64,000 nt of DNA from assembly GCF_000341105.1 (NCBI RefSeq), contig NZ_ANBB01000039.1, positions 27,565-91,564 on the forward strand, read 5' to 3'. Made by a program: the position numbers and the translations under genes. Of this stretch, positions 55,033 through 64,000 are shown one piece after another (position 1 is the stretch's first letter; the number at the start of each line of letters is the position of its first letter). The notes below the pieces were generated by a model. It worked only from the letters and a program-made list of their open reading frames with translations, ran no database searches and had not been told where the DNA came from. This DNA comes from Nocardiopsis potens DSM 45234. Its GTDB lineage: Bacteria; Actinomycetota; Actinomycetes; Streptosporangiales; Streptosporangiaceae.

Positions 55033-58000
55033 GTGCAGCTCGGCTACGACCGGGTGCTGTCCCGGATGGAGCAGACGGTGCTGGCCGTGGTGGCCCTGGG
55101 CCCGCCGGAGGCCGAGCCCTACTCCGCGGAGGCCCGCTACTACCTGCCCGACCTGGTGGAGCTGCTCGGCATCGGCGAGCGGGTCACCGTGGACCTGGTG
55201 GACGACCTGTGGCACAAGGGCTACCTGGCGGTGGACATGCGGGCCGCCACCGTGGCCGTCACCGACGAGGTCCGCAGGCACGCCCGGGAGGGCACCCTGG
55301 ACCGGCTGGACGCCGCCCAGGTGGACACCCAGGAGTGGCGCGTCATGGTGGACGGCCTCACCGGGGCGCTGCTGCCGGAGGCCGGCCCCTTCGCCCCGCC
55401 GGAGGGCGGCGTCGAGGTCCCCGCCGACCACGACTCCTCCGCCGACGGCTTCTCCCAGGTGGACCTGTTGCGGGCGACCCGGGCGACCGCCGAGGCCCGG
55501 GCCCGCGGCGGCGCCCCCGGCGCGGCGCTCCGGCACGTCCTGGGCGCGCACGTCCCCGACAACGGCCGGAGCGGGCTGCGCCGCCGCCGCTGGCGCACCG
55601 TGGAGGCCGCTCTGGGCTGGGACGATGCGGCCGACCGGCTGATCGTGGAGTTGGACGACCGCGACCTGTCCGCGGCCGACCGGGAGCGGGCCGAGCTGCG
55701 CATCGCCGAACTGGTGGAGTCCGCACCGCAGAGCGAGTTCGCCAGAAAGCTCCGGGGCAGGGTCGACCACGGGTTCACCGGGTCGATCCCGCTGCCCGAG
55801 CGGATCGCGCGGTTCCGGGAGGAGGCCGCGGCCCTCGCCGGCACCGCTCCGCAGTCCTGGGAGCAGCGGCACGAGGGGATGCGCGAGGAGGCCCGGGCGA
55901 TCGCCGGCCGGCTGCGCGGGCTGGCGGCGACCCGGGTCCGGGTGGAGGCCCTCGACTCCGCCGAGGAGCACCACCGGGCCCTGGGCGACCTGTTCGACCA
56001 GGCCCGCGACCAGCTCGTGCTGGTCTGGCCGGTGCTCCGCTACGACGGGCTGAACCGCTGGTTCGAGGCGCTCCGCCTGGCCCTGGAGCGGCAGGTCCGG
56101 GTGGTCCTGCTGTGGGGCGCCCAGCACGACGCCACCCTGGAGTCCAGGGCCTGGAACATGCTCATCGACCTGCGCCGCTCCTACCCCGGCCGGTTCGAGT
56201 TCGGCCGCAGGTCCAGCCGGGTCAACACCACCGCGGCCATCGCCGACGACCGCGCCGCCCTGGTGACCGGCTGCCCGCTGCCGCAACGGCCGCAGGAGGG
56301 GGTCCGCCAGGCCGGGGTGGTGCTGTCCGCGCCGTCGGCGGGCCCGTGCCCGCCGATCGAGTCGCTGCTGTCCTGGGCCGTCACGGTCGTCCCCGACCAC
56401 CGGGTCGGCGGCACTCTGTCCACCCGGCACCACGACTTCTCCCCGGCCGGCGGCGAGGAGGAGGCGCCGTGGGAGCCGGACCTGCAGCCCGAGCCCGCCC
56501 GGCCCGGCAACCCTCTGCTGTGGCGGGACGGGTGGACCTCCTACGCCGACGACCTGAAGGACTCCTACGACGCGCTGCCCTCCCCGCGCGCCTCGACGGT
56601 GCTGGACGGCCAGCACCGCGACATGCTCTGGAAGGCGCTGCGCAGCGCGCGCCGGCAGCTGGTCATCGGCTGCTCCCGGCTGGACGCCCGGACCCTGGAC
56701 CGCGCCCTGCTGGAGGAGCTGCGGGCGCGCCACGGGGACGGCGCCCAGGTCACCCTGGTCCACCCCGGCCCGGCGGACAACCGCAGCGAGGCGGGCAAGC
56801 AGGCCAACCGCGCGCTGCAGGAGTGCCGTCGCTACGTGCGCGCGCTCAAGCAGCGCAGCAACGCCCGGTTCGTCGCCTTCGACGACGAGCTGCTGGTGGG
56901 CGGGTTCGACCCGCTCACCGACCAGCGCACCTCCGCGGGGGCCAGGCACCTGCGCCGGTTCGGCGTCGGCGTGCGGATCACCGGCCGGGAGGCCGTCGAC
57001 GCGTTCGTGGAGAACCTCACCCGGCAGCTCCCCCCGCTGCCGCCGCCCCGGTCCGGTGCCGCGCCCTCCGAGGACGCCGCCCGGTTCGGCACCGACGGCT
57101 CCCGGCTGGACCACGACCTGTCCCGGCTCGGCACCGGCGGACCCGCCGCACGGGCCCGGCTGATCCGGGAGCGGATCGCGGAGCTGCGGGAGAGCGGCGG
57201 CGACCGCGTCCTCGCCCTGCTGGCGCAGCTGCACGCCGCCGGCTTCCCGGCCGCGGACATGCGCATCGCGGTGGCCGAGGCGCTGCGCGGCTCGGCGCCC
57301 GAAGAGCGGGGCACCCCCCGCTTCCGCCCCTGGTGGGGCTGGCTCCTATCGCACCTGTGGGAGCAGGGGGACTTCGCCGCGGCCGCGGTGCTGCGCTCCG
57401 CCGCGGCCGATCCCGACCTGCGCCCCGGCCCGGTCACCGCGACCCTGGCGGCGCTGCGCGGCACCCCCCTGTTAGAGGAGCACGCGGTCACCGCCGCGCT
57501 CACCGCGGAGGAGGCGCTGGAGCCGGGCGCCGCCCCGCTGCCCGGGGGGCGGGACGAGCTGGTCGCGCTCGGCGTGCTGCTCTCCGCCGAGCTGCTGTTC
57601 GGCGCAGGGGCCGGGGAGGCCCGGGAGGCGCTCGCCGTGCTCGCCGAGCACCTCGGCCCGCCCTGGCGCGACCTGGCCGCCTGCGCGCTGGAGCACCGGC
57701 AGGCCGAGCGCGACCCCGGTGCGGTCCCGCTGGACGCGCTGGACTCGGCCGTCGCGGTCCTGCGCACCCGCGCCGGGGTCGACCGAGACTGGGCCCGCCT
57801 GCTCGACCTGGTGGAATCGACCTCCGCGGTCCACCTGGACTTCACCTCCGGCAGGCGCACCCACCAGGCGCTGTTCCGTTCCGACGGCGCTTTCGGGGTG
57901 CTGCTGGAGGCGGTCCGCGCGCACGACGGCGCCGCCGTGGCCGCCTGGGCCCGGGAGCACCCCGAGGACTCGGTGGACGACCTGGTGGACCGCACCACCC

Positions 58001-58293
58001 GGGACCTGCCCGGTACCAAGGCCATGCCCAGGATCGACGCGGCCCGCCGGCGCGGCTACGTGGACGACAAGCTCAAGGTGATCAGCCGCCTGGCCGCGCA
58101 GGTGGCCGCCGAGGACCGGACCGCTCCCCCGGTGCCCGGACTCGCCCCGCAGCACGAGGAGGCCGTGCACCGCCTGGCCGGCGGCGCGGAGCGGTGGCTC
58201 GGCGCGGTGCGGGACGTCGCCGAACCGGAGCGGCACCTCGTCCGCCGCGCCCTGGGCCCGCTGGAACTGATACGGGAATGGAGCAGCAGGTGA
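55033..58293 (+). CDS. PLD-like protein with degenerate HKD motifs
   Basis: 1086 residues. A head like a winged helix (about 1-90) precedes two phospholipase-D-like halves (about 310-690). In place of HxKx4D the first reads NTTAAIAD (Asn398) and the second NARFVAFD (Asn610), so both His and Lys are lost and cleavage is doubtful. The rest (about 700-1086) is helical and Ala/Leu rich. Coding sense extends upstream without ATG/GTG/TTG: CTG 54985, 4 bases after GGAGG (54976-54980), may be the true start and would add 16 residues. The stop overlaps the next start (GTGA). Confidence 0.75.
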   Translation: MQLGYDRVLSRMEQTVLAVVALGPPEAEPYSAEARYYLPDLVELLGIGERVTVDLVDDLWHKGYLAVDMRAATVAVTDEVRRHAREGTLDRLDAAQVDTQEWRVMVDGLTGALLPEAGPFAPPEGGVEVPADHDSSADGFSQVDLLRATRATAEARARGGAPGAALRHVLGAHVPDNGRSGLRRRRWRTVEAALGWDDAADRLIVELDDRDLSAADRERAELRIAELVESAPQSEFARKLRGRVDHGFTGSIPLPERIARFREEAAALAGTAPQSWEQRHEGMREEARAIAGRLRGLAATRVRVEALDSAEEHHRALGDLFDQARDQLVLVWPVLRYDGLNRWFEALRLALERQVRVVLLWGAQHDATLESRAWNMLIDLRRSYPGRFEFGRRSSRVNTTAAIADDRAALVTGCPLPQRPQEGVRQAGVVLSAPSAGPCPPIESLLSWAVTVVPDHRVGGTLSTRHHDFSPAGGEEEAPWEPDLQPEPARPGNPLLWRDGWTSYADDLKDSYDALPSPRASTVLDGQHRDMLWKALRSARRQLVIGCSRLDARTLDRALLEELRARHGDGAQVTLVHPGPADNRSEAGKQANRALQECRRYVRALKQRSNARFVAFDDELLVGGFDPLTDQRTSAGARHLRRFGVGVRITGREAVDAFVENLTRQLPPLPPPRSGAAPSEDAARFGTDGSRLDHDLSRLGTGGPAARARLIRERIAELRESGGDRVLALLAQLHAAGFPAADMRIAVAEALRGSAPEERGTPRFRPWWGWLLSHLWEQGDFAAAAVLRSAAADPDLRPGPVTATLAALRGTPLLEEHAVTAALTAEEALEPGAAPLPGGRDELVALGVLLSAELLFGAGAGEAREALAVLAEHLGPPWRDLAACALEHRQAERDPGAVPLDALDSAVAVLRTRAGVDRDWARLLDLVESTSAVHLDFTSGRRTHQALFRSDGAFGVLLEAVRAHDGAAVAAWAREHPEDSVDDLVDRTTRDLPGTKAMPRIDAARRRGYVDDKLKVISRLAAQVAAEDRTAPPVPGLAPQHEEAVHRLAGGAERWLGAVRDVAEPERHLVRRALGPLELIREWSSR

Positions 58294-60758
58294 CCACCCC
58301 ACCTCCCCCCGAGATCCTGGCGGCCCTGCGGGCCTGGCCCGACCGCTGGCGCTTCCCCGGCCTGCTGCCGCTGCTCTCCTCCGGCGAGGCCGCCGCCGAC
58401 GAGCTGGTCGACGCGGTCCTGGAGGGCTGCACCGACCCGGTGGCCGACCCTGAAGAGAGCGTGCGGCGCCTGCTCGGGCAGGGCGACCACCGGGCCGCCC
58501 GGGAGGCGGCACGGGCCGGCGACCCGGGCGCCCTCCGCCTGGTCGAGGAGCACGTGGCGGGGGAGCGGATCCGGCTGGACCGCCGGATCGGCCGGCTGCT
58601 CCGGCGCTCGCGCAAGGCCCGGATCCCCTCGGAGCGGGTGCCGTTCGCCCCGGAGGAGGTGCTCGCGCTGGGCCGCGGCGCGGCCGGCGCGGCGCTGCGG
58701 GACTGGGAGGCGCGCATCGCCGAGCAGGAGGAGCGCCTGCGCGATCGGCTGAGCGCCCGCGCCGAGGAGCGCTTCGCCGGCGGCGGCCCCCAGGACGAGG
58801 GGCTGCTCGAAGCCGCCCGGAACTGCCTGAAGGGCGGCGAGTTCGACGCCGCCGAGCGCCTGATCGCGCTGCCCCCCGGCGCGCACTCCTACGAATGGCC
58901 CGAGTACGTCCGCCCCTGGCGGTGGAGCGGTCTCCTGCTGCCGATGCCGGTGCCCGAGGCGCTGGCGATGTACCGGGAGGGCGCCTGGCTGCCGACCGGG
59001 TTCGCGGAATCCTGGTGGCCGGAGACCGGCACCGGGCGGGGGCTGGTCGAGGCGCTGCGCGGGGTGCAGGAGGAGCCGAGCGCGGACGCGGTGCGCGCGC
59101 TGGCCCTGGCCTGGGACGCCCACCTGGGCGAGGACGCCTCCGGCGGCCGCCCGGTGCGGGCGGTCGGCGAGGGGTGGTGCACCGAGCTGCTCGGGGCGGC
59201 CGAGGAGCGGTTCCCCTGGCTTCCCCTGCCCCGGCCGCTGCCGCTGTGGGTCGGCCCGCCCGGCTGGCGGCCGCCCGCGGGTGCGGCCGGGATCCGCCTG
59301 GCCCTGGACGGGGCGCCGCCGCCCCAGGGTGCGGAGGAGGCCGCCGGGCCCGTCGCCGTGGACGCGCGGCGGCTGCTGTGCTCCGTCGCGCCCGGCGGCC
59401 CCGGTACCACGGCCTTCCAGCGGGTCAACCTGCTGCGGGAGGTCTGCCGCCGCCTCTCCCCGGCCCAGGTGACCGGCGCCGACTCCCCTTACGTGGCGGC
59501 GGGGGAGCGCCCCCCGGCGCTCGCCGTCCGCAACGAGCTGGCCTGGTGGTTCGACCTTCTCGGCGTCGGCGTCGACCCCGGGGTGCTGGACACCCTCCTC
59601 GACGAGACCGACGAGCACCCGGTCGCGCTGCGGGCCGCGGTGGACTTCCTGGTCCGCGATGCGCGCGCCGGCACGGGGCGGCTGCGCATCGAGGACGTGG
59701 ACCGGTGGCGGGAGGACCGGGGCGCGCTGCTGGCCTGCCATGAGCAGGTGCTCGGCGCCGAGCGGCTGACCGGCGAGGCCGCACTGGTGCTCCGCGTTCT
59801 CCTGCTGTTCGGCGAGGCGCTGGAGGACCGGATCGGGCCGGCCGAGGTCTCCTCGGCCTTCGAGTACGCCGGCGTCGCCGAGCCGTTCGCGCAGAGCACA
59901 CCGGAGCAGCTGCTGGCCCGGATCGAGCGGTTCGGGGTGCTGCTCCGTGCGGAGGGCGGCGATCCCGGCGGCTACCGCTGGGCCTCGCCCCGGCTGACCG
60001 GGCTGCTGGCCTCGGTCGGCGAGGAGCACCTGCGGCGGGCCGTCGCCGATGGGGTGCGGCACGTCCTGGAGCGGCGCGAGCGCGCGGTCGCCGCGCTCCG
60101 CCCCCGTCTGGCGGACATGTACGAGGAGATCTGGCGGCACAACGAGAAGTCCCGGCAGGCCGGGCAGGACCGCCCACCGGTCGGCAAGGACGAGTACCGG
60201 GAGGCGCGGATCGGGCGGATCGGCAGGGGCGAGAGGAGCAGGCTGGACCTCCCGCTCTTCCTCGGCCGGTGCCGGAACGGGCTGGGCTTCTCCCTGCCCC
60301 CGGAGGTGCGGGTCGACCGGTTGGAGGTGGAGGAGCCGGAGGCGGGCGCGTGGGTGTGGGCCAATGAGGACATGCTCCGGGTGGCCGTGGACGCCCTGCT
60401 GGACAACGCGGTCCAGGCGGTGCGCGCCGCGGGGGGCGGCCGGGTCCGGATGGCGCTGCGGCGCATCCGCTACCCCGGGCACGACGCCCCGTCCGGGGTC
60501 GAGGTGGACATCGAGGATTCCGGCGCCGGCCTCGACGAGGAGCGGATCCGGCTCTTCAACGACCACGGCTGGGAGGAGATCTGGGAGGACGGCAGCGGCC
60601 TGTCCGGCCGGGGCGTGGCCATCGGCAAGGCCGGGGTGCTGTTCAACGACGGCAACGTGCAGTACTTCCCGCGCTCGGAGGGGCTGGGCGGGGCCCGGGT
60701 GCGGCTGCGGTTCCCGCTCGCCCGGGAGCTGCCGGGGGAGGGTCAGCGCGCGGTGTAG
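58290..60758 (+). CDS. Large protein with C-terminal histidine-kinase-type ATPase domain
   Basis: 822 residues. The first about 640 are helical/unknown (EERLRDRLSARAEERF, then a region with LVRDARAGTGRL). The last 180 form an HATPase domain: N-box LLDNAVQAV (about 703-711), G1 DIEDSGAGLDE, G2 GRGVAIGKAG, and RVRLRFPLA. I do not find a standard phospho-acceptor His box before it, so it may be an ATPase/dimer switch rather than a true kinase. GTG 58290 overlaps the PLD-like stop; GGAG 6 bases ahead. Its end overlaps the convergent regulator gene by 16 bases. Confidence 0.78.
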   Translation: MTTPPPPEILAALRAWPDRWRFPGLLPLLSSGEAAADELVDAVLEGCTDPVADPEESVRRLLGQGDHRAAREAARAGDPGALRLVEEHVAGERIRLDRRIGRLLRRSRKARIPSERVPFAPEEVLALGRGAAGAALRDWEARIAEQEERLRDRLSARAEERFAGGGPQDEGLLEAARNCLKGGEFDAAERLIALPPGAHSYEWPEYVRPWRWSGLLLPMPVPEALAMYREGAWLPTGFAESWWPETGTGRGLVEALRGVQEEPSADAVRALALAWDAHLGEDASGGRPVRAVGEGWCTELLGAAEERFPWLPLPRPLPLWVGPPGWRPPAGAAGIRLALDGAPPPQGAEEAAGPVAVDARRLLCSVAPGGPGTTAFQRVNLLREVCRRLSPAQVTGADSPYVAAGERPPALAVRNELAWWFDLLGVGVDPGVLDTLLDETDEHPVALRAAVDFLVRDARAGTGRLRIEDVDRWREDRGALLACHEQVLGAERLTGEAALVLRVLLLFGEALEDRIGPAEVSSAFEYAGVAEPFAQSTPEQLLARIERFGVLLRAEGGDPGGYRWASPRLTGLLASVGEEHLRRAVADGVRHVLERRERAVAALRPRLADMYEEIWRHNEKSRQAGQDRPPVGKDEYREARIGRIGRGERSRLDLPLFLGRCRNGLGFSLPPEVRVDRLEVEEPEAGAWVWANEDMLRVAVDALLDNAVQAVRAAGGGRVRMALRRIRYPGHDAPSGVEVDIEDSGAGLDEERIRLFNDHGWEEIWEDGSGLSGRGVAIGKAGVLFNDGNVQYFPRSEGLGGARVRLRFPLARELPGEGQRAV

Positions 60759-61795
60759 CGGCGGACCACCTGCCGCAGCAGGTTCAGTCCCTCCGGCCTC
60801 TGGCGGTTCCGGTCCTTCTGCACGATGGTGCTCACCCCGTAGCGCCGCTTGATCTCCTCGCTGTCGTACTCCTCGGGGATCTCCACGGTCATCAGCACCC
60901 GGGGGAAGGTGCAGCCCATGTCCAGCATCTCCTCCAGGATGCCCAGGCCGTCGGAGTCGTCGGACTCCTCGGTCAGGTGGCGGTCGACCAGCGCCAGATC
61001 GAAGTCGAGCCCCGGTTCCCCCGCTTTGAGGGCGTGCCATTCCGCCAGTGACCGGACCACGACGCAGTCGTATCCGGCCAGCCGCTCGCGGTACCAGTCG
61101 TGGAACCGGTCCTCCACCAGCAGGATCCGGCGGCGCTCCGCCGCCGGCTCGGGGGCGGCCGACCCCTCCGCCATCCGCCGGGCCGCGCTGCTCCGCAGAA
61201 AGCCCTGGTCCAGCTCGAAGCAGGAGCGGAAACCGGGCCACGCCCCGATCTCCGTGCCGTTTCCGGCCAGGTGGGCGGCGGCTTCGGCCAGCCGGTCCCG
61301 GCTCCGGTAGATGTCGCCCCACAGCTCTGGGTCCAGGAACCGCCGGTACCGGCTGCGCGGGTCCCCGCTCCACATGCGCAGCAGCCGGTCGACCTCCCGC
61401 GGGTCGGGGGCGGCGGGAGGCCGGGGGAGCCTTTTCACGCCCTCGGCGAAGTCCCGGGCGTCGACGCCGAACGCCTCCGGGGCGAGGCGGTAGCGGAGCC
61501 CGTCGCCCCGCCCTTCGGTCTCCAGTACCTCCGGCTCCGCTCCGAGGGCGGTGCGCACCTGGCCGACGTACTTCCTCGTGAGCGCGCGGAGGTCGCCGCT
61601 GGCCGAGGTCTCCTGGAGCGTTCTCTGCAGGCGGTCGATATGGACGGAGTCGCCGTTCGCCAATATCAGCCGGAGGAATACGCAGCGCGGCCCCGACCCT
61701 TCTCCCAGTGGCACCCGTTCCCCGTCGGAGACCCGGTGCACTTGGAGTTCTCCCAGCATTCGAACGGTGAACACGCGATCGGTACCCGCTGCCAT
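60743..61795 (-). CDS. Regulator: SARP-like DNA-binding head and C-terminal receiver domain
   Basis: 350 residues. The N-terminal winged helix is of the SARP/OmpR kind (FTVRMLGELQVHRV...LQRTLQETSASGDLRALTRKYVGQVRTALG). A middle helical part follows, then a receiver domain (about 220-350) with ILLVEDR, Asp271 in LALVDRHL, Thr in LMTVEIP and Lys in IVQKD. The order is the reverse of normal response regulators. ATG 61795 is only 6 bases after TACAAT (61802-61807), which suggests a leaderless transcript. The convergent HATPase gene is the obvious partner. Confidence 0.8.
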   Translation of the reverse strand: MAAGTDRVFTVRMLGELQVHRVSDGERVPLGEGSGPRCVFLRLILANGDSVHIDRLQRTLQETSASGDLRALTRKYVGQVRTALGAEPEVLETEGRGDGLRYRLAPEAFGVDARDFAEGVKRLPRPPAAPDPREVDRLLRMWSGDPRSRYRRFLDPELWGDIYRSRDRLAEAAAHLAGNGTEIGAWPGFRSCFELDQGFLRSSAARRMAEGSAAPEPAAERRRILLVEDRFHDWYRERLAGYDCVVVRSLAEWHALKAGEPGLDFDLALVDRHLTEESDDSDGLGILEEMLDMGCTFPRVLMTVEIPEEYDSEEIKRRYGVSTIVQKDRNRQRPEGLNLLRQVVRRYTAR

Positions 61796-61801
61796 ACGGG
61801 G

Positions 61802-61807
61802 ATTGTA
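61802..61807 (-). promoter_or_regulatory. -10 box of the SARP-REC gene
   Basis: TACAAT on the minus strand, 6 bases before the ATG. No clear -35. Confidence 0.45.
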
Positions 61808-62035
61808 GCCGCCCCGGCCCGGCCGCTCCCCGGCGGCGACCGGACGGCCGGATCCGCCGCGGAACGCCGGCGGAACCGCGGCGGAAGGGCCGCGGAACAG
61901 GCGCGGAGACGCCGTTCCGCGGGTCCGCCGAACTTCTCCGGACCTCCCCCGGAAAGGAATACGTGAATTCCACCGGGATCGCTTTCATGGTGGCAGCGGA
62001 AGAAATCCGGAACGGATCGGGAAAGGTGCACCGCC

Positions 62036-62215
62036 ATGAAGCTCCCTCTCCACTGGGCCGTGATCGGCCTCGTCGGCTGCTTCGCCGCCCTCCTCGTCGG
62101 CGGGCTCACCCTCGCCACCGACGCCTCGTGGCCGGCCTCCCTGCTGGCCGCGCTGGGCGGCGGCGGAGCCGCGGTGATGGGTTCGGCGACCCTGATCGGC
62201 CGGCAGGCCGAATAG
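62036..62215 (+). CDS. Small two-helix membrane protein
   Basis: 59 residues, MKLPLHWAVIGLVGCFAALL... with two transmembrane helices (about 7-27 and 33-54) and a short basic end (GRQAE). ATG 62036 has GAAAGG about 9 bases upstream. No family recognised. A strong hairpin follows directly. Confidence 0.6.
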   Translation: MKLPLHWAVIGLVGCFAALLVGGLTLATDASWPASLLAALGGGGAAVMGSATLIGRQAE

Positions 62216-62225
62216 CCCCTCGCCT

Positions 62226-62258
62226 CCGGGAGGCGGACGGTCGCCGTCCGCCTCCCGG
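62226..62258. terminator. Bidirectional hairpin
   Basis: A perfect 15-base stem (62226-62240 with 62244-62258), loop TCG, between two convergent genes. Confidence 0.65.
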
Positions 62259-62272
62259 GCGTGTCTCCGGCT

Positions 62273-64000
<1,728 letters not shown>

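Overview
The window is very GC-rich, gene-dense actinobacterial DNA. GTG starts are frequent, many neighbouring genes are coupled by 4-base GTGA/ATGA overlaps, and terminators are mostly GC hairpins without T-tracts. Gene content (AlbA/B/C-like cyclodipeptide genes, a KstR2-type steroid ring-degradation cluster, NAD-dependent formate dehydrogenase, SARP-type DNA-binding domain) suggests a filamentous actinomycete, plausibly in or near Nocardiopsidaceae/Streptosporangiales. That placement is inference. I see no rRNA, tRNA or CRISPR.

Layout. 1-9.7 kb: 3' end of an ABC exporter, an aldehyde dehydrogenase, a pyroglutamyl-peptidase-like protein lacking its catalytic Cys, a LuxR-type two-component pair, two duplicated small membrane proteins and a NodB polysaccharide deacetylase. 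9.7-12.4 kb: a diketopiperazine cluster (AlbA-like and AlbB-like cyclic dipeptide oxidase, AlbC-like cyclodipeptide synthase, methyltransferase) behind a good promoter. 12.5-22.3 kb: a GntR regulator, a ketopantoate-reductase-like enzyme and an NAD-dependent formate dehydrogenase whose alpha subunit is split into two genes placed in reversed order, plus fdhD. Copies of one palindromic operator precede these units. 22.5-27.2 and 30.4-35.7 kb: two paralogous modules, each CRP/FNR regulator -> class III nucleotidyl-cyclase-like protein -> membrane or NTPase effector candidates. Short Gly-rich tails are shared between adjacent proteins. Between them lie a frameshifted GIDE-like gene, a sirtuin and a secreted potato-inhibitor-I protease inhibitor. 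35.9-38.9 kb: an SDR, an unknown protein and an orphan paralogue of a module-2 membrane protein. 39.5-51.1 kb: steroid C/D-ring (HIP) degradation genes echA20-ipdA-ipdB-ipdC, fadA6-kstR2-ipdF, a second hydratase, an acyl-CoA dehydrogenase pair and an SDR, with identical KstR2-type operators on both arms. 51.2-61.8 kb: a pseudokinase-helicase fusion, a PLD-like protein with degenerate HKD motifs, an HATPase protein and a convergent SARP-REC regulator, which look like a regulated conflict or defence system. 61.9-64 kb: a tiny membrane protein, an aldehyde dehydrogenase and the 3' end of a sucD-like gene.

Two gene-free stretches (16.6-18.2 and 42.9-44.4 kb) carry the same element of about 1.2-1.4 kb: an array of roughly 70-bp units, a conserved core of about 475 bp, then an array of the same units in inverted orientation. 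This element, the CRP-cyclase modules and the helicase-centred locus are the least explained parts of the window.
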